Below, piece by piece: positions 8,249 through 17,167 of a stretch of 64,000 bases of DNA. The translations under genes and the position numbers were made by a program. The stretch is from the NCBI GenBank assembly GCA_021775455.1, contig JAJFHU010000047.1, positions 1 to 64,000 of the forward strand. Direction: 5' to 3'. The stretch comes from Hyphomicrobiales bacterium (GTDB lineage Bacteria; Pseudomonadota; Alphaproteobacteria; Rhizobiales; Rhizobiaceae). Below the pieces are notes generated by a model that had not been told where the DNA came from, did no database searches, and saw nothing but the letters and a program-made list of their open reading frames with translations. Position 1 is the stretch's first letter. Each line of letters starts with the position of its first letter.

Positions 8249-9463
8249 TTGGCGCTATCTCCCATTACAACCGAGCCAACGAAAAGCACCTATGATGTGG
8301 TCATGATAGGCGGTGCCATGATGGGCTCATCTGCTGCGTGGTTCTTGTCCGCCAACCCGGATTTTGACGGATCAATACTTGTAGTCGAAAAAGACCCAAC
8401 TTATGAATTTACGTCTACCGCACATACAAACAGTTGCATCCGCCAACAATTTTCTACAGAAACAAACGTTCGCATTTCTCAATTTGGTGCCGAGTTTATC
8501 AAGAATTTCCGAAAATTTATGGGCGATGATCCGGAAGTTCCCAATATTCCCATACAGAGCTATGGATACATGTATCTCGCAGACAATCAGCCATTTGTGG
8601 AAATTCTGAAGGAAAACCAGAAACTGCAGTCAAACCTGGGTGCCGGCACTAAAATCTTGTCTCCGGCAGAAATTTCAGAAGCCTATCCATTCTACAATCT
8701 AGACGGAATTGTTGCCGGTAGCCACAATCTGTTGGACGAAGGATACTTTGATGGCAATACGCTGTTTGATTGGTGGAAACGAAAAGCGCGCCAGAACGGG
8801 GCTGAATATGTCACCAATGAAGTGGTCGAGATCAATCGGATCGCAGATCAGGTCGAAAGCGTTGTCCTGAAATCCGGTAAAACGATAAGTGCTGGAAAAA
8901 TTGTAAATTCCTCTGGGCCGCGCGGTTCGCGAACTGCGCAAATGGCTGGTCTCGAAATTCCGGTTGAGCCCCGAAAGCGCTTCACATTCATCTTTGATGC
9001 AGAGCAACCCCTTGATCGTGATTTGCCACTGACCATTGATCCAAGCGGAGTGCATGTCAGAACTGATGGTCAATATTATCTGGCGGGCTGTCCGCCGAAC
9101 GAAGACCCTGCCGTAGACTTCGATGACTTTGAAATGGATCACTCAATTTGGGAAGAAAAGGTTTGGCCAGCAATTGCCAATCGCATTCCGGCATTTGAAG
9201 CAATAAAGCTTGTCAATTCCTGGGCCGGACATTACGCCTTTAACACGCTTGATCAAAACGCAATCATTGGCCCGCACAGCGAAGTTCAAAACTTTATCTT
9301 CATGAACGGCTTTTCAGGCCACGGATTTCAGCAATCGCCAGCCATGGGGAGAGCGATAAGTGAACTCGTTACTTATGACGAATTTCGAACACTTGATTTA
9401 TCACCTTTGGGATATGACAGAATTGCAAACAATCAGCCTTTCCTGGAGAGAGCTGTAATTTAG
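8249..9463 (+). CDS. FAD-dependent oxidoreductase, DAO (D-amino-acid/glycine oxidase) family
   Basis: A 404-residue flavoenzyme that oxidises an amine, amino acid or hydroxy-acid. The dinucleotide fold is at the N-terminus: VVMIGGAMMGSSAAWFL with the acidic strand end VVEKD (~45-49). Substrate-side family markers are SCIRQQFS, GYMYLA, the central KIVNSSGPRG and the C-terminal FMNGFSGHGFQQSPAMGRAISEL (FAD-binding second motif, split here only by convention). The TTG start at 8249 follows GAAGAAGA. Twelve bases separate it from the uronate-dehydrogenase-like gene, and the Liv-type transporter follows, so it is probably the first catabolic enzyme for the imported compound. Substrate not determinable. 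Confidence 0.88.
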   Translation: MALSPITTEPTKSTYDVVMIGGAMMGSSAAWFLSANPDFDGSILVVEKDPTYEFTSTAHTNSCIRQQFSTETNVRISQFGAEFIKNFRKFMGDDPEVPNIPIQSYGYMYLADNQPFVEILKENQKLQSNLGAGTKILSPAEISEAYPFYNLDGIVAGSHNLLDEGYFDGNTLFDWWKRKARQNGAEYVTNEVVEINRIADQVESVVLKSGKTISAGKIVNSSGPRGSRTAQMAGLEIPVEPRKRFTFIFDAEQPLDRDLPLTIDPSGVHVRTDGQYYLAGCPPNEDPAVDFDDFEMDHSIWEEKVWPAIANRIPAFEAIKLVNSWAGHYAFNTLDQNAIIGPHSEVQNFIFMNGFSGHGFQQSPAMGRAISELVTYDEFRTLDLSPLGYDRIANNQPFLERAVI

Positions 9464-9475
9464 GATACAAATATA

Positions 9476-10312
9476 ATGACCAACATTTGCCTCACTGGAG
9501 CCGCAGGCCGATTGGGTTCATATCTGCGCGAACCCCTTGCAAAAATGGCCGATCGCTTCATCTCCACCGATATTGTCGATGACATTGGCAAGCTATATGA
9601 AGGTGAAGAGTATGTGAAAGCAGACCTTGAGAACAAAGAAGCAATGATTGAACTTCTCAAGGGAATGGACATGGTCGTCCACTTTGGTGCGATCGTGGAT
9701 GAAGCACCTTTTGAGACTCTGCTTGGTCCTAATTTCATTGGTGCTTACAATGTGTGGGAAGCGGCGTATCAAAATGGTCTTCGCCGTGTAGTATATGCCA
9801 GCTCCATTCATGCAGTTGGGATGTATGACAACAATCAGTTCATTGGCACAGATGTTCCGCATCGACCTGATAGTTTTTACGGGTTGGCCAAATGTTTTGC
9901 GGAAGATCTTGGACGTATGTACTGGGAGAAGCGGGGCCTTGAATCGGTCCACCTTCGGATATTTGCTTGTGCACCGGTTAACAATGCTCGCAGCCTCGGT
10001 GCATGGCTGTCCTATGACGATCTTGTCCAATTGGTGACGCGGGCTGTAGACACACCGATAACCGGCTTCACCATTTGTTATGGTGTCTCAAACAATGATC
10101 GTGTTGGCCTTGATAATTCAACCGCAAGCTTTCTTGGATACAGACCCAAGGACAATGCAGAAATTTATGCTGAAGATGTATTGGCAAATGAACCGGCATA
10201 TGATCCGAATGACCCAAGGCACAAATGTTTTGGTGGCGCTTTTGCAGGCGGCAAACTGGGCGAAGGTGCTGTTGCATCAATGAACATCATAAAGAACGAC
10301 AAAGACAGTTGA
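9476..10312 (+). CDS. NAD-dependent epimerase/dehydratase, uronate-dehydrogenase-like
   Basis: A 278-residue extended short-chain dehydrogenase. GAAGRLGS at ~8-15 binds NAD, VVHFGAIVDEAPFE and YASSIHAVGMY give the active-site Ser, and YGLAK holds the catalytic Tyr and Lys. The order of blocks (PFE..L..N..G.YN, SSIHAVG, DVPHRPDSFYGLAKCFAEDLGRMY, then FLGYRPKDNAE and DPNDPRHKCFGG) closely follows bacterial uronate dehydrogenase, which oxidises galacturonate/glucuronate to the aldarolactone. A related sugar or polyol is equally possible. It forms an operon with the FAD oxidoreductase and lies 176 bp before the Liv-type binding protein. Confidence 0.82.
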   Translation: MTNICLTGAAGRLGSYLREPLAKMADRFISTDIVDDIGKLYEGEEYVKADLENKEAMIELLKGMDMVVHFGAIVDEAPFETLLGPNFIGAYNVWEAAYQNGLRRVVYASSIHAVGMYDNNQFIGTDVPHRPDSFYGLAKCFAEDLGRMYWEKRGLESVHLRIFACAPVNNARSLGAWLSYDDLVQLVTRAVDTPITGFTICYGVSNNDRVGLDNSTASFLGYRPKDNAEIYAEDVLANEPAYDPNDPRHKCFGGAFAGGKLGEGAVASMNIIKNDKDS

Positions 10313-10391
10313 TGTGTCAATTGGTGTAAATTGTGCAATTTTCATCAAAAAAGTAGAACATTCTGCATCGACAGTATAGAGTGCGCCGCAA

Positions 10392-10412
10392 GTTGGTAAT
10401 TGATTTACCAAC
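10392..10412. promoter_or_regulatory. 21-bp inverted repeat upstream of the Liv-type operon
   Basis: GTTGGTAA, five bases, TTACCAAC: a perfect 8-bp dyad 77 bp before the binding-protein start. TTGGT...ACCAA half-sites are common in operators of GntR-family regulators of sugar-acid genes. It could also form a small RNA hairpin in the operon leader. No regulator gene lies alongside. Confidence 0.45.
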
Positions 10413-10447
10413 GCATATTGTGTCGAACCTGTTGTTCGGGACTGACA

Positions 10448-10462
10448 ATTGTTGACAACAAT
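10448..10462. promoter_or_regulatory. 15-bp perfect palindrome close to the Liv-type binding-protein start
   Basis: ATTGTTGACAACAAT is a perfect odd palindrome 26 bp before the ATG. It contains a TTGACA hexamer, but no -10 follows at the right distance, so I read it as an operator-like element (FCD-type GntR operators have similar TTGTnnACAA cores) and not as a -35 box. GGGAGG at 10477-10482 is the ribosome-binding site. Confidence 0.5.
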
Positions 10463-10488
10463 AATCCAGATATTCTGGGAGGCTATTA

Positions 10489-11685
10489 ATGAAAAAGTTG
10501 CTTCTGGCTCTTGCAGCCACAACCATGCTTACCGGTTTAAGCGCGTGTAATCAAAAACAGGCAGAAGCCGTAAAGCTTGGGGTAATTTTGGGCTTTACCG
10601 GCCCGATTGAATCCCTGACGCCTGATATGGCAGCAGGCGCAGAGCTCGCGATGAAAGAAGTTTCTGACAGCGGCGCATTACTTGACGGAAAACCAGTTGA
10701 GCCAGTACGTGCAGACAGCACCTGTACTGATGCAGCTGCAGCCCAAGCCGCAGCCGAACGTCTAATTACATCTGATAAAGTTAGCGCAATAGTGGGTGCG
10801 GATTGTTCCGGGGTTACAACCGCAGTTCTGCAAAACGTGGCGATGACAAACGGCATTGTCATGATCTCACCTTCAGCGACTTCTCCAGCTCTTTCAGACC
10901 TTGAAGACAATGGCCTGTTTTTCCGTACATCACCTTCAGATGCTCGTCAGGGTCAGGTTATTGCGGATGTGATGAAAGAAAATGGCGTAAATTCTGCCGC
11001 TATCACATATACGAACAATGACTACGGTAAAGGGCTTGCCGACAGCATCCGCGCTGCATTTAAGGCAGCAGGTGGTCGAGTTACCATTACTGCCGCCCAT
11101 GAAGATGGCAAAGGTGACTACTCCGCTGAAGTAGGTGCACTTGCGCAGCTTGGTGGCGATGTTTTGATTGTTGCCGGATACCTCGACCAGGGCGGCAAGG
11201 GTATCATTCAGGGCGCACTTGATGCCGGTGCATTTGACACATTTGTTCTCCCCGATGGAATGGTTGGAGACAGCCTTCCAGCAGCAATTGGCGCTGGCCT
11301 TGACGGCTCATACGGTACGGTTCCAGGAACCGATAGCCCAGGTGCTGCTACCTTCGGTGAAATGGCCGAAAAGGCTGGCTTTAAAAATGGCCCATACGCA
11401 GCTGAATCATACGACGCCGCTGCACTGATCATGCTCGCCATGCAGGCTGCAAAGTCAACAGAAAGTGCCATGCTCAAAGATAAGGTTGAGATGGTAGCCA
11501 ACGCACCGGGTGAGAAAATCTATCCTGGTGAGCTTGAAAAAGCGCTCAAGATTTTGGCCGATGGTGGTGACGTCGACTATGTAGGTGCTACTTCGGTTGA
11601 GTTGATTGGCGGCGGCGAGAGTGCTGGTAATTACCGCCAGATTCTGGTTGACGGTGGGGAAATTACCACAACCAAATATCGTTAG
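10489..11685 (+). CDS. Branched-chain-amino-acid-type ABC transporter substrate-binding lipoprotein
   Basis: A 398-residue periplasmic binding protein of the LivJ/LivK (type I fold) family. MKKLLLALAATTMLTGLSAC is a lipoprotein signal with lipobox LSAC, so Cys20 is lipid-anchored. VKLGVILGFTGPIESLTPDMAAGAELA is the usual start of the mature domain, and VSAIVGADCSGVTTAV, MISPSATSPAL and NDYGKGLADSIR are the ligand-site and hinge blocks. These match family proteins for amino acids, amides and urea, so the ligand cannot be fixed. It is followed by a strong terminator that probably lets more binding protein than transporter be made, a common arrangement. Confidence 0.92.
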   Translation: MKKLLLALAATTMLTGLSACNQKQAEAVKLGVILGFTGPIESLTPDMAAGAELAMKEVSDSGALLDGKPVEPVRADSTCTDAAAAQAAAERLITSDKVSAIVGADCSGVTTAVLQNVAMTNGIVMISPSATSPALSDLEDNGLFFRTSPSDARQGQVIADVMKENGVNSAAITYTNNDYGKGLADSIRAAFKAAGGRVTITAAHEDGKGDYSAEVGALAQLGGDVLIVAGYLDQGGKGIIQGALDAGAFDTFVLPDGMVGDSLPAAIGAGLDGSYGTVPGTDSPGAATFGEMAEKAGFKNGPYAAESYDAAALIMLAMQAAKSTESAMLKDKVEMVANAPGEKIYPGELEKALKILADGGDVDYVGATSVELIGGGESAGNYRQILVDGGEITTTKYR

Positions 11686-11693
11686 TTACAAAG

Positions 11694-11724
11694 AAAACGG
11701 CCCGGAATTTCCCGGGCCGTTTTT
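11694..11724 (+). terminator. Rho-independent terminator after the binding protein
   Basis: AAAACGGCCCGG and CCGGGCCGTTTT pair as a 12-bp, GC-rich stem around a short AATTTC-type loop, and the stem runs into TTTTT. It lies 8 bp after the stop and 42 bp before the first ATPase gene. It should attenuate read-through within the operon. Confidence 0.9.
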
Positions 11725-11765
11725 CGATTTGGACCCAACAACAACAAACAATTCGGCTGGGCCAC

Positions 11766-12554
11766 ATGATCGTTGTTGACGACATTCATAAGTATTTTGG
11801 GGGAATTCACGCTGTAGACGGAGCATCTTTTACAATCGACTCTGGCTCCATAACCGGTTTGATTGGGCCAAACGGCGCGGGGAAAACAACACTCTTCAAT
11901 GTCATAGCAGGAATGTACAAGCCGACATCAGGAAAAGTGTTTCTTGATGGGGAAAACATAACCGGCCTTCCTCCCCATGAATTGTTCGCCAAAGGCTTGC
12001 TCAGAACATTTCAGATCGCCCACGAATTCTCCACTCTTAGTGTCCGCGAAAACCTGATGATGGTGCCGGGAAACCAGACTGGCGAAAGCCTGATTGGTGC
12101 CTGGTTTAATACGGCCAAGGTTCGAGCGGAAGACGCCAAAATTCGCGAAAAGGCAGAAGAGGTAATCGATTTTTTACAAATCCCGCAGGTAGCGGATGAA
12201 CTGGCTGGCAATCTGTCAGGCGGCCAAAAGAAGCTGCTTGAACTTGGCCGAACCATGATGGTGGATGCAAAGATTGTTTTCCTGGATGAAGTCGGTGCGG
12301 GTGTAAACCGCACACTCTTGAACACGATTGGCGATGCCATTATTCGCCTCAACCAGGAACGCGGCTATACATTTTGCATGATTGAGCACGACATGGAATT
12401 CATCTCCCGACTGTGTGATCCGGTTATATGTATGGCGGAAGGGGCAGTTCTTGCCCAGGGAACAGCAGAAGAAGTGAAGTCCAATGAAGAGGTAATTGAA
12501 GCCTATCTCGGGACTGGCCGCAAGAACAAGACTGCGAAAGCAGGTCCATCATGA
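11766..12554 (+). CDS. Liv-type ABC transporter ATP-binding protein (LivG-like)
   Basis: A 262-residue cytoplasmic ATPase. GPNGAGKTT (Walker A, ~37-45), LSGGQKKLLELGR (signature) and IVFLDEVGAGVN (Walker B) are visible. The Walker B Glu is present, and the following stretch differs from the usual DEPxAGL. LLRTFQIAHEFSTLSVRENLMM is the Q-loop segment typical of LivG, and the extra C-terminal region FCMIEHDMEFISRLCD is also LivG-like. It overlaps the next ATPase by ATGA. Confidence 0.93.
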   Translation: MIVVDDIHKYFGGIHAVDGASFTIDSGSITGLIGPNGAGKTTLFNVIAGMYKPTSGKVFLDGENITGLPPHELFAKGLLRTFQIAHEFSTLSVRENLMMVPGNQTGESLIGAWFNTAKVRAEDAKIREKAEEVIDFLQIPQVADELAGNLSGGQKKLLELGRTMMVDAKIVFLDEVGAGVNRTLLNTIGDAIIRLNQERGYTFCMIEHDMEFISRLCDPVICMAEGAVLAQGTAEEVKSNEEVIEAYLGTGRKNKTAKAGPS

Positions 12555-13255
12555 CCTTCTTGCTCGGCAAAGACATGACTGGCGGATATGGTGGTGCTGA
12601 CATTTTGCACGACTGCACTATTGGCGTTGAAAAAGGTGAAATCGCGGTCGTCGTCGGCCCAAATGGTGCTGGAAAATCGACAGCGATGAAAGCAGTTTTT
12701 GGTATGCTCAATCTGCGCCAGGGTCATGTGGAAATGGATGGCGAAGACATCACATCCCTGTCTCCGCAAGATCGTGTCAAAAAGGGCATGGGATTTGTAC
12801 CACAAACGTCAAATGTATTCACATCCATGACTGTGCAAGAAAACCTGGAGATGGGTGCCTTTATACGCGACGACGATATTGTCCCAACCATGGAACAGGT
12901 TTTTGACCTGTTCCCAATTTTACAGGAAAAACGTGATCAGCCTGCCGGCGAATTGTCCGGCGGCCAGCGGCAACAGGTTGCCGTTGGACGTGCATTAATG
13001 ACGCGCCCCAAGATTCTGATGCTGGATGAACCCACAGCTGGAGTTTCTCCGATAGTAATGGATGAATTATTTGACCGCATCATCGAAATTGCCAAGACAG
13101 GAATAGCAATCTTGATGGTTGAGCAAAATGCCAAGCAGGCTTTGAACATTGCAGACAAGGGATATGTGCTTGTGCAGGGGCGCAATCGGTTTACGGACAC
13201 CGGAGAGGCGCTGCTGGGCAATCCTGATGTCAGAAGAGCGTTTTTGGGGGGCTGA
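12551..13255 (+). CDS. Liv-type ABC transporter ATP-binding protein (LivF-like)
   Basis: A 234-residue partner ATPase. Walker A is GPNGAGKST, the signature is LSGGQRQQVAVGRALM, Walker B is ILMLDEPTAGVSP, and MVEQNAKQALNIAD is the LivF-specific switch region. The start overlaps the previous stop (ATGA), and the stop overlaps the next start, so translation of the transporter genes is coupled. With the LivG-like subunit it should power the LivH/LivM-like channel. Confidence 0.94.
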   Translation: MTFLLGKDMTGGYGGADILHDCTIGVEKGEIAVVVGPNGAGKSTAMKAVFGMLNLRQGHVEMDGEDITSLSPQDRVKKGMGFVPQTSNVFTSMTVQENLEMGAFIRDDDIVPTMEQVFDLFPILQEKRDQPAGELSGGQRQQVAVGRALMTRPKILMLDEPTAGVSPIVMDELFDRIIEIAKTGIAILMVEQNAKQALNIADKGYVLVQGRNRFTDTGEALLGNPDVRRAFLGG

Positions 13256-14268
13256 TGGAAGGTTTTTTGAATGCCCTGGTGCTACTCAGCAATTTTCTGG
13301 TAATTCCCGGTCTTGCTTATGGTTGCCAACTGGCGCTCGGCGCCTTGGGCGTTACATTGATTTACGGCATCTTGCGGTTTTCAAATTTTGCCCATGGTGA
13401 AACCATGGCTTTTGGAACCATGGTGACCATCCTTGCAACGTGGTGGCTTAAATCATCCGGTGTAACTTTGGGGCCACTCCCAATTGCGCTGTTGGCATTA
13501 CCAGCAGGCATTTTTGCGGCAATAATCCTGTGTTTGACGACAGACAAATTGGTCTATCGATTCTATCGGGAAAAGAAATCCAACCCAGTCATATTTCTCA
13601 TCGCTTCTCTGGGCGTGATGTTTTTCTACAATGGGTTGATACGTTTCGTTATCGGTCCGAGCGACCAGATATTTACCGATGGTGAGCGGTTTATTTTGAC
13701 GGTCAAGGAATTTAGGGAATCAACCGGCCTGGTGGAAGGATTAGCGATCAGAACGACGCAGGGAATTACCGTGGTTACGGCAGTTATAATTGTCGCTGCA
13801 CTGTTTTGGTTTCTGAACCGAACCCGAACTGGCAAATCAATGCGGGCATATTCTGATAATGAGGACTTGGCGCTCCTGTCCGGTATCAATCCCGATCGTG
13901 TCGTATTAATAGCCTGGGCTCTCACCGCGATTGTGGCAACCGTTGCAGGAACCCTCTACGGCCTCGACAAGAGCTTCAAGCCTTTTACCTATCTTCAATT
14001 GTTGTTGCCAATCTTTGCTTCTGCAATCGTGGGTGGGCTCGGAAATCCTGTAGGGGCAATTGCTGGCGGCTTTATTATCGCGTTTTCGGAAGTTTCCATA
14101 ACATTCGCATACAAGAAATTGCTCACTTACCTGGTGCCAGAAAGCTGGGCTCCTGAAGGCCTCGTTCAGTTACTTTCTACCGACTACAAGTTTGCAGTGT
14201 CGTTCGCTATTCTGGTTTTGGTGTTGCTGATCAAGCCCACCGGAATTTTTAGTGGGAAATCCCTATGA
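13255..14268 (+). CDS. Liv-type ABC permease (LivH-like)
   Basis: A 337-residue inner-membrane protein with about eight hydrophobic segments. The first contains the family block LALGALGVTLIYGILRFSNFAHGE. GINPDRVVLIAWALTAIVATVAGTLYG and FASAIVGGLGNPVGAIAGGF are the conserved coupling and pore regions. It is longer than E. coli LivH by ~30 residues. The extra length lies in a charged stretch around residues 130-165. Start overlaps the ATPase stop, and the end overlaps the LivM-like start. Confidence 0.92.
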   Translation: MEGFLNALVLLSNFLVIPGLAYGCQLALGALGVTLIYGILRFSNFAHGETMAFGTMVTILATWWLKSSGVTLGPLPIALLALPAGIFAAIILCLTTDKLVYRFYREKKSNPVIFLIASLGVMFFYNGLIRFVIGPSDQIFTDGERFILTVKEFRESTGLVEGLAIRTTQGITVVTAVIIVAALFWFLNRTRTGKSMRAYSDNEDLALLSGINPDRVVLIAWALTAIVATVAGTLYGLDKSFKPFTYLQLLLPIFASAIVGGLGNPVGAIAGGFIIAFSEVSITFAYKKLLTYLVPESWAPEGLVQLLSTDYKFAVSFAILVLVLLIKPTGIFSGKSL

Positions 14269-15572
14269 GAGTGAACAGAAGAAATATTGGTATGTTTGCT
14301 GTTATGGCGTTGTTGATCACTGCTGTGGGCGTTTTCCAAAGCTGGTCGGTGGCGCTTGCAATCCTCAACCTTTGCCTGATTTCCGCGATCATGTCTCTCG
14401 GGGTGAACATCCAATGGGGCTATGCCGGACTACTAAATGTTGGCGTGATGGGCTTTGCTGCTTTGGGCGGACTTGCTGGTGTTCTTGTGTCGATGCCGCC
14501 TGTTACCGCAGCATGGCAGGCAGGAGGTAGCGAAGTTATTGTCGCCGTCTTTATATTGGCGATAACCCTGATCGCCGGAGTCTACTTTTACCATCGGTTC
14601 AGACGCAACCCATTGAGACGAATATTGGTAACAAGTGTAATAGGTATTGTGGGTTTTTTGGCATTCCGTTCGTTTCTGGACCCGGCAGTTGGTGCAATTG
14701 AAGCCGTCGATGCAGCAAAGACCGGTTATTTGGGTGGCATGGGACTGCCGATTCTACTTTCGTGGATTGTAGGCGGCATTTTTGCTGCAGGCGCCGCCTG
14801 GATAATTGGCAAGATTGCGCTTGGCCTTCGTTCTGACTACCTCGCAATCGCAACCCTGGGTATTTCTGAAATCGTTATAGCAATTCTCAAGAATGAAGAT
14901 TGGCTTACCCGAGGTGTAAAAAACGTCAACGGTCTACCGCGTCCAGTTCCCTATGAGATAGAGTTACAACAATCAGAGCTTTTCCGGAGCATAGCAGCGG
15001 ATTGGGGCATGTCTCTCATCGGTCTCTCATCCATTGTTGTAAAACTTTGCTACGCCGGATTGTTTACAGTCGTGTTGTTGATGGTTCTTTGGTTTTCCGA
15101 AAAAGCCTTACGCTCTCCTTGGGGAAGAATGATGCGGGCAATCCGCGACAACGAGACTGCCGCAGAGGCTATGGGTAAGAATGTAACCGGCAGACACTTG
15201 CAGGTGTTTGTGCTGGGTTCGGCCGTGATTGGCCTTGCTGGAGCGATGCTGACAACACTTGACGGTCAGTTTACTCCTGCCTCTTATCAACCCCTGCGCT
15301 TTACATTCCTGATATGGGTAATGGTTATTGTCGGCGGCTCCGGCAACAATTGGGGTGCTATCCTCGGAGGATTTGTCATCTGGTTTTTCTGGATTGAAGC
15401 GGAACCGCTCGGATTGTGGCTGATGGATGTTATTACTTCAGGCATGGATTCAAACAGTTGGTTAAGAATGCATCTCCTTAAAAGCGCCGCACATATGCGC
15501 CTGATGACAATGGGCGTAATCCTGCTTCTGGTTTTGAGATTTTCACCGAAAGGCCTGATACCGGAACGCTAA
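14265..15572 (+). CDS. Liv-type ABC permease (LivM-like)
   Basis: A 435-residue inner-membrane protein, last gene of the transporter operon. SLGVNIQWGYAGLLNVGVMGFAALGGL (start of the LivM block, here only its key residues quoted), LRSDYLAIATLGISEIV and GRMMRAIRDNETAAEAMGKN (EAA-like coupling helix) identify it. FVIWFFWIEAEPLGLWL and a C-terminal LVLRFSPKGLIPER tail complete the pattern. It carries an insertion of ~60 residues between the first and second conserved blocks compared with short LivM proteins. Confidence 0.92.
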   Translation: MRVNRRNIGMFAVMALLITAVGVFQSWSVALAILNLCLISAIMSLGVNIQWGYAGLLNVGVMGFAALGGLAGVLVSMPPVTAAWQAGGSEVIVAVFILAITLIAGVYFYHRFRRNPLRRILVTSVIGIVGFLAFRSFLDPAVGAIEAVDAAKTGYLGGMGLPILLSWIVGGIFAAGAAWIIGKIALGLRSDYLAIATLGISEIVIAILKNEDWLTRGVKNVNGLPRPVPYEIELQQSELFRSIAADWGMSLIGLSSIVVKLCYAGLFTVVLLMVLWFSEKALRSPWGRMMRAIRDNETAAEAMGKNVTGRHLQVFVLGSAVIGLAGAMLTTLDGQFTPASYQPLRFTFLIWVMVIVGGSGNNWGAILGGFVIWFFWIEAEPLGLWLMDVITSGMDSNSWLRMHLLKSAAHMRLMTMGVILLLVLRFSPKGLIPER

Positions 15573-15592
15573 AGTCACGAGTACGAGCTGAG

Positions 15593-17167
15593 TTACGCGA
15601 ACCACCAGCGTTCGGCCAGTCGACCGCCGTCATTAACGTAATTGCCAGCTACTGTTTCAGCGTGCATCAGATTACGAGAACTCGCGTGGAGGTGATTTTG
15701 CCAAACTGGAATTATCGCCCCACTATCCAAATGGATCAGCTTTTGACATTCATGATACATCTCACGGCGTCTTGAATCATCCAGCTCTGCGCGGGCACTT
15801 ATCAGTAGTTGATTGAACTGTTTTGAAGATTCAGTATCCCGCCAGGCAGTTTCGTTCCAGGCGCTTGCACGCCCGTACGCATCCGACAACATCCAGTCTT
15901 CAGTTACTCGCGCAGACCAATAGCTTGCGCACCATCCTGTCTTATTCCATATGTCAGTCCAATAACCTGCACTTGGTTGATGCACGACCTGAACATCGAT
16001 ACCGGCTTTCACTACGGATGTTTTAATATACCAGGCAGCTTCAACAGCGACTGGAAAAGCTGCATTGGACACTGAAAGCCTAATTGGCCCAACATGCCCT
16101 GACTTTTTGTACAGGTTGCGAGCTAGGTTTACGTCGAAAACTCGTTGTTCAAGTTGTTCATTGTAGTAGCGGCTTATGTCCGAAACCGGATGATCATTTC
16201 CGATTCTGCCATGGCCGTGCAGTACCGCTTTTAGTAAACCTTCCCGGTCAATCGAGTGCCTGAGTGCAAGGCGCAGGTTAGCATTGTCAAAAGGCGATAC
16301 GTCGAACCGCATGGGAAAGCTGTAGTGCAGTTTACCAGGACTCTCCAGGAAATTGATGCCCGGATGACCAGAAAACAGACCCGCCAATTTGGGATCAACT
16401 TGGTCGATATGATCAACTTGGCCATAAAGAAGAGCATTGTGTCGGTCACGCCAGTCCGTAATCACTTTCATTTCTACTGAATCGAAATTTGCTTGCGCGG
16501 ACTTGAAGTAATTAGAGCTTTTTGTCGCTGCAATTGAAACACCCGGTTCAAACTTTTCAATCTTGTATCCGCCGGTTCCAACAGCCTCTCCCGGATTAAT
16601 TGTGTCGGCAGAAAGTTTTGGTTTGATGATCAACCGGCAATCTGAAACCAGGTATGGAAAGTCGGCATTCCCCGTATTGAGTTCAAATATAATGCCATGA
16701 TCACCATCATTTCGGATAGTACGAACCGATGACAACAGCCCCCTCACAGAAGATTTGGATTTACTGTTCCGGTGATAATTGAAAGTTGCAATTACATCTT
16801 CAACCTCAAGCGACTTGCCGCTGTGAAATTCCACGCCCTTGCGAAGTTTGAAAATCCAGGTTTTGGCATCATCCGAAGCTTCACAGGTTTCCGCCAACTC
16901 TCCAACAACCTGCCCATTACCATCAATTTCCGTAAGACAGTTTCCAAACATAAACGCTGCGCTACGCATGAAATCATTCGTAAAAGTTGCAGGATTTAAA
17001 CTGTCAGAATTTGAACCGAACGCTGTCGCAATTCGCAACGCCCCACCCTTCTTAACAGAACCGGAAAAAGCCGGTGTCGCGTTCACCCCAACGGATGCAA
17101 CGCCAGCAAATGCCAATGTGCGAATTACCTCCCGGCGGTTTATCCGTCTATTTCCATATTCCTGCAT
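15593..17167 (-). CDS. ABC transporter substrate-binding protein, family 5 (peptide/opine type)
   Basis: A 524-residue periplasmic binding protein of the DppA/OppA (SBP_bac_5) class. The N-terminus carries NRREVIRTLAFAGVASVGVNA, which looks like a twin-arginine signal with RR before the hydrophobic stretch. Typical family blocks are LRIATAFGSNSDSLNPATF, LTEIDGNGQVVGELAETCE, WIFKLRKGVEFHSGK and LRLALRHSIDREGLLKAVLHG. It is divergent from the dppBC-like permease genes at 17492, and the two halves must share the intergenic control region. The ligand (peptide, opine, sugar or other) is unknown. Confidence 0.92.
   Translation of the reverse strand: MQEYGNRRINRREVIRTLAFAGVASVGVNATPAFSGSVKKGGALRIATAFGSNSDSLNPATFTNDFMRSAAFMFGNCLTEIDGNGQVVGELAETCEASDDAKTWIFKLRKGVEFHSGKSLEVEDVIATFNYHRNSKSKSSVRGLLSSVRTIRNDGDHGIIFELNTGNADFPYLVSDCRLIIKPKLSADTINPGEAVGTGGYKIEKFEPGVSIAATKSSNYFKSAQANFDSVEMKVITDWRDRHNALLYGQVDHIDQVDPKLAGLFSGHPGINFLESPGKLHYSFPMRFDVSPFDNANLRLALRHSIDREGLLKAVLHGHGRIGNDHPVSDISRYYNEQLEQRVFDVNLARNLYKKSGHVGPIRLSVSNAAFPVAVEAAWYIKTSVVKAGIDVQVVHQPSAGYWTDIWNKTGWCASYWSARVTEDWMLSDAYGRASAWNETAWRDTESSKQFNQLLISARAELDDSRRREMYHECQKLIHLDSGAIIPVWQNHLHASSRNLMHAETVAGNYVNDGGRLAERWWFA

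Noticed and set aside
9593..10030. 145-residue minus-strand frame inside the uronate-dehydrogenase-like gene
   Set aside because: It is a shadow of the strongly supported plus-strand gene and has no recognisable domain.
10451..10456. TTGACA-like hexamer as a -35 box of the Liv operon
   Set aside because: It is the centre of a perfect palindrome and no -10 hexamer lies 16-18 bp downstream.
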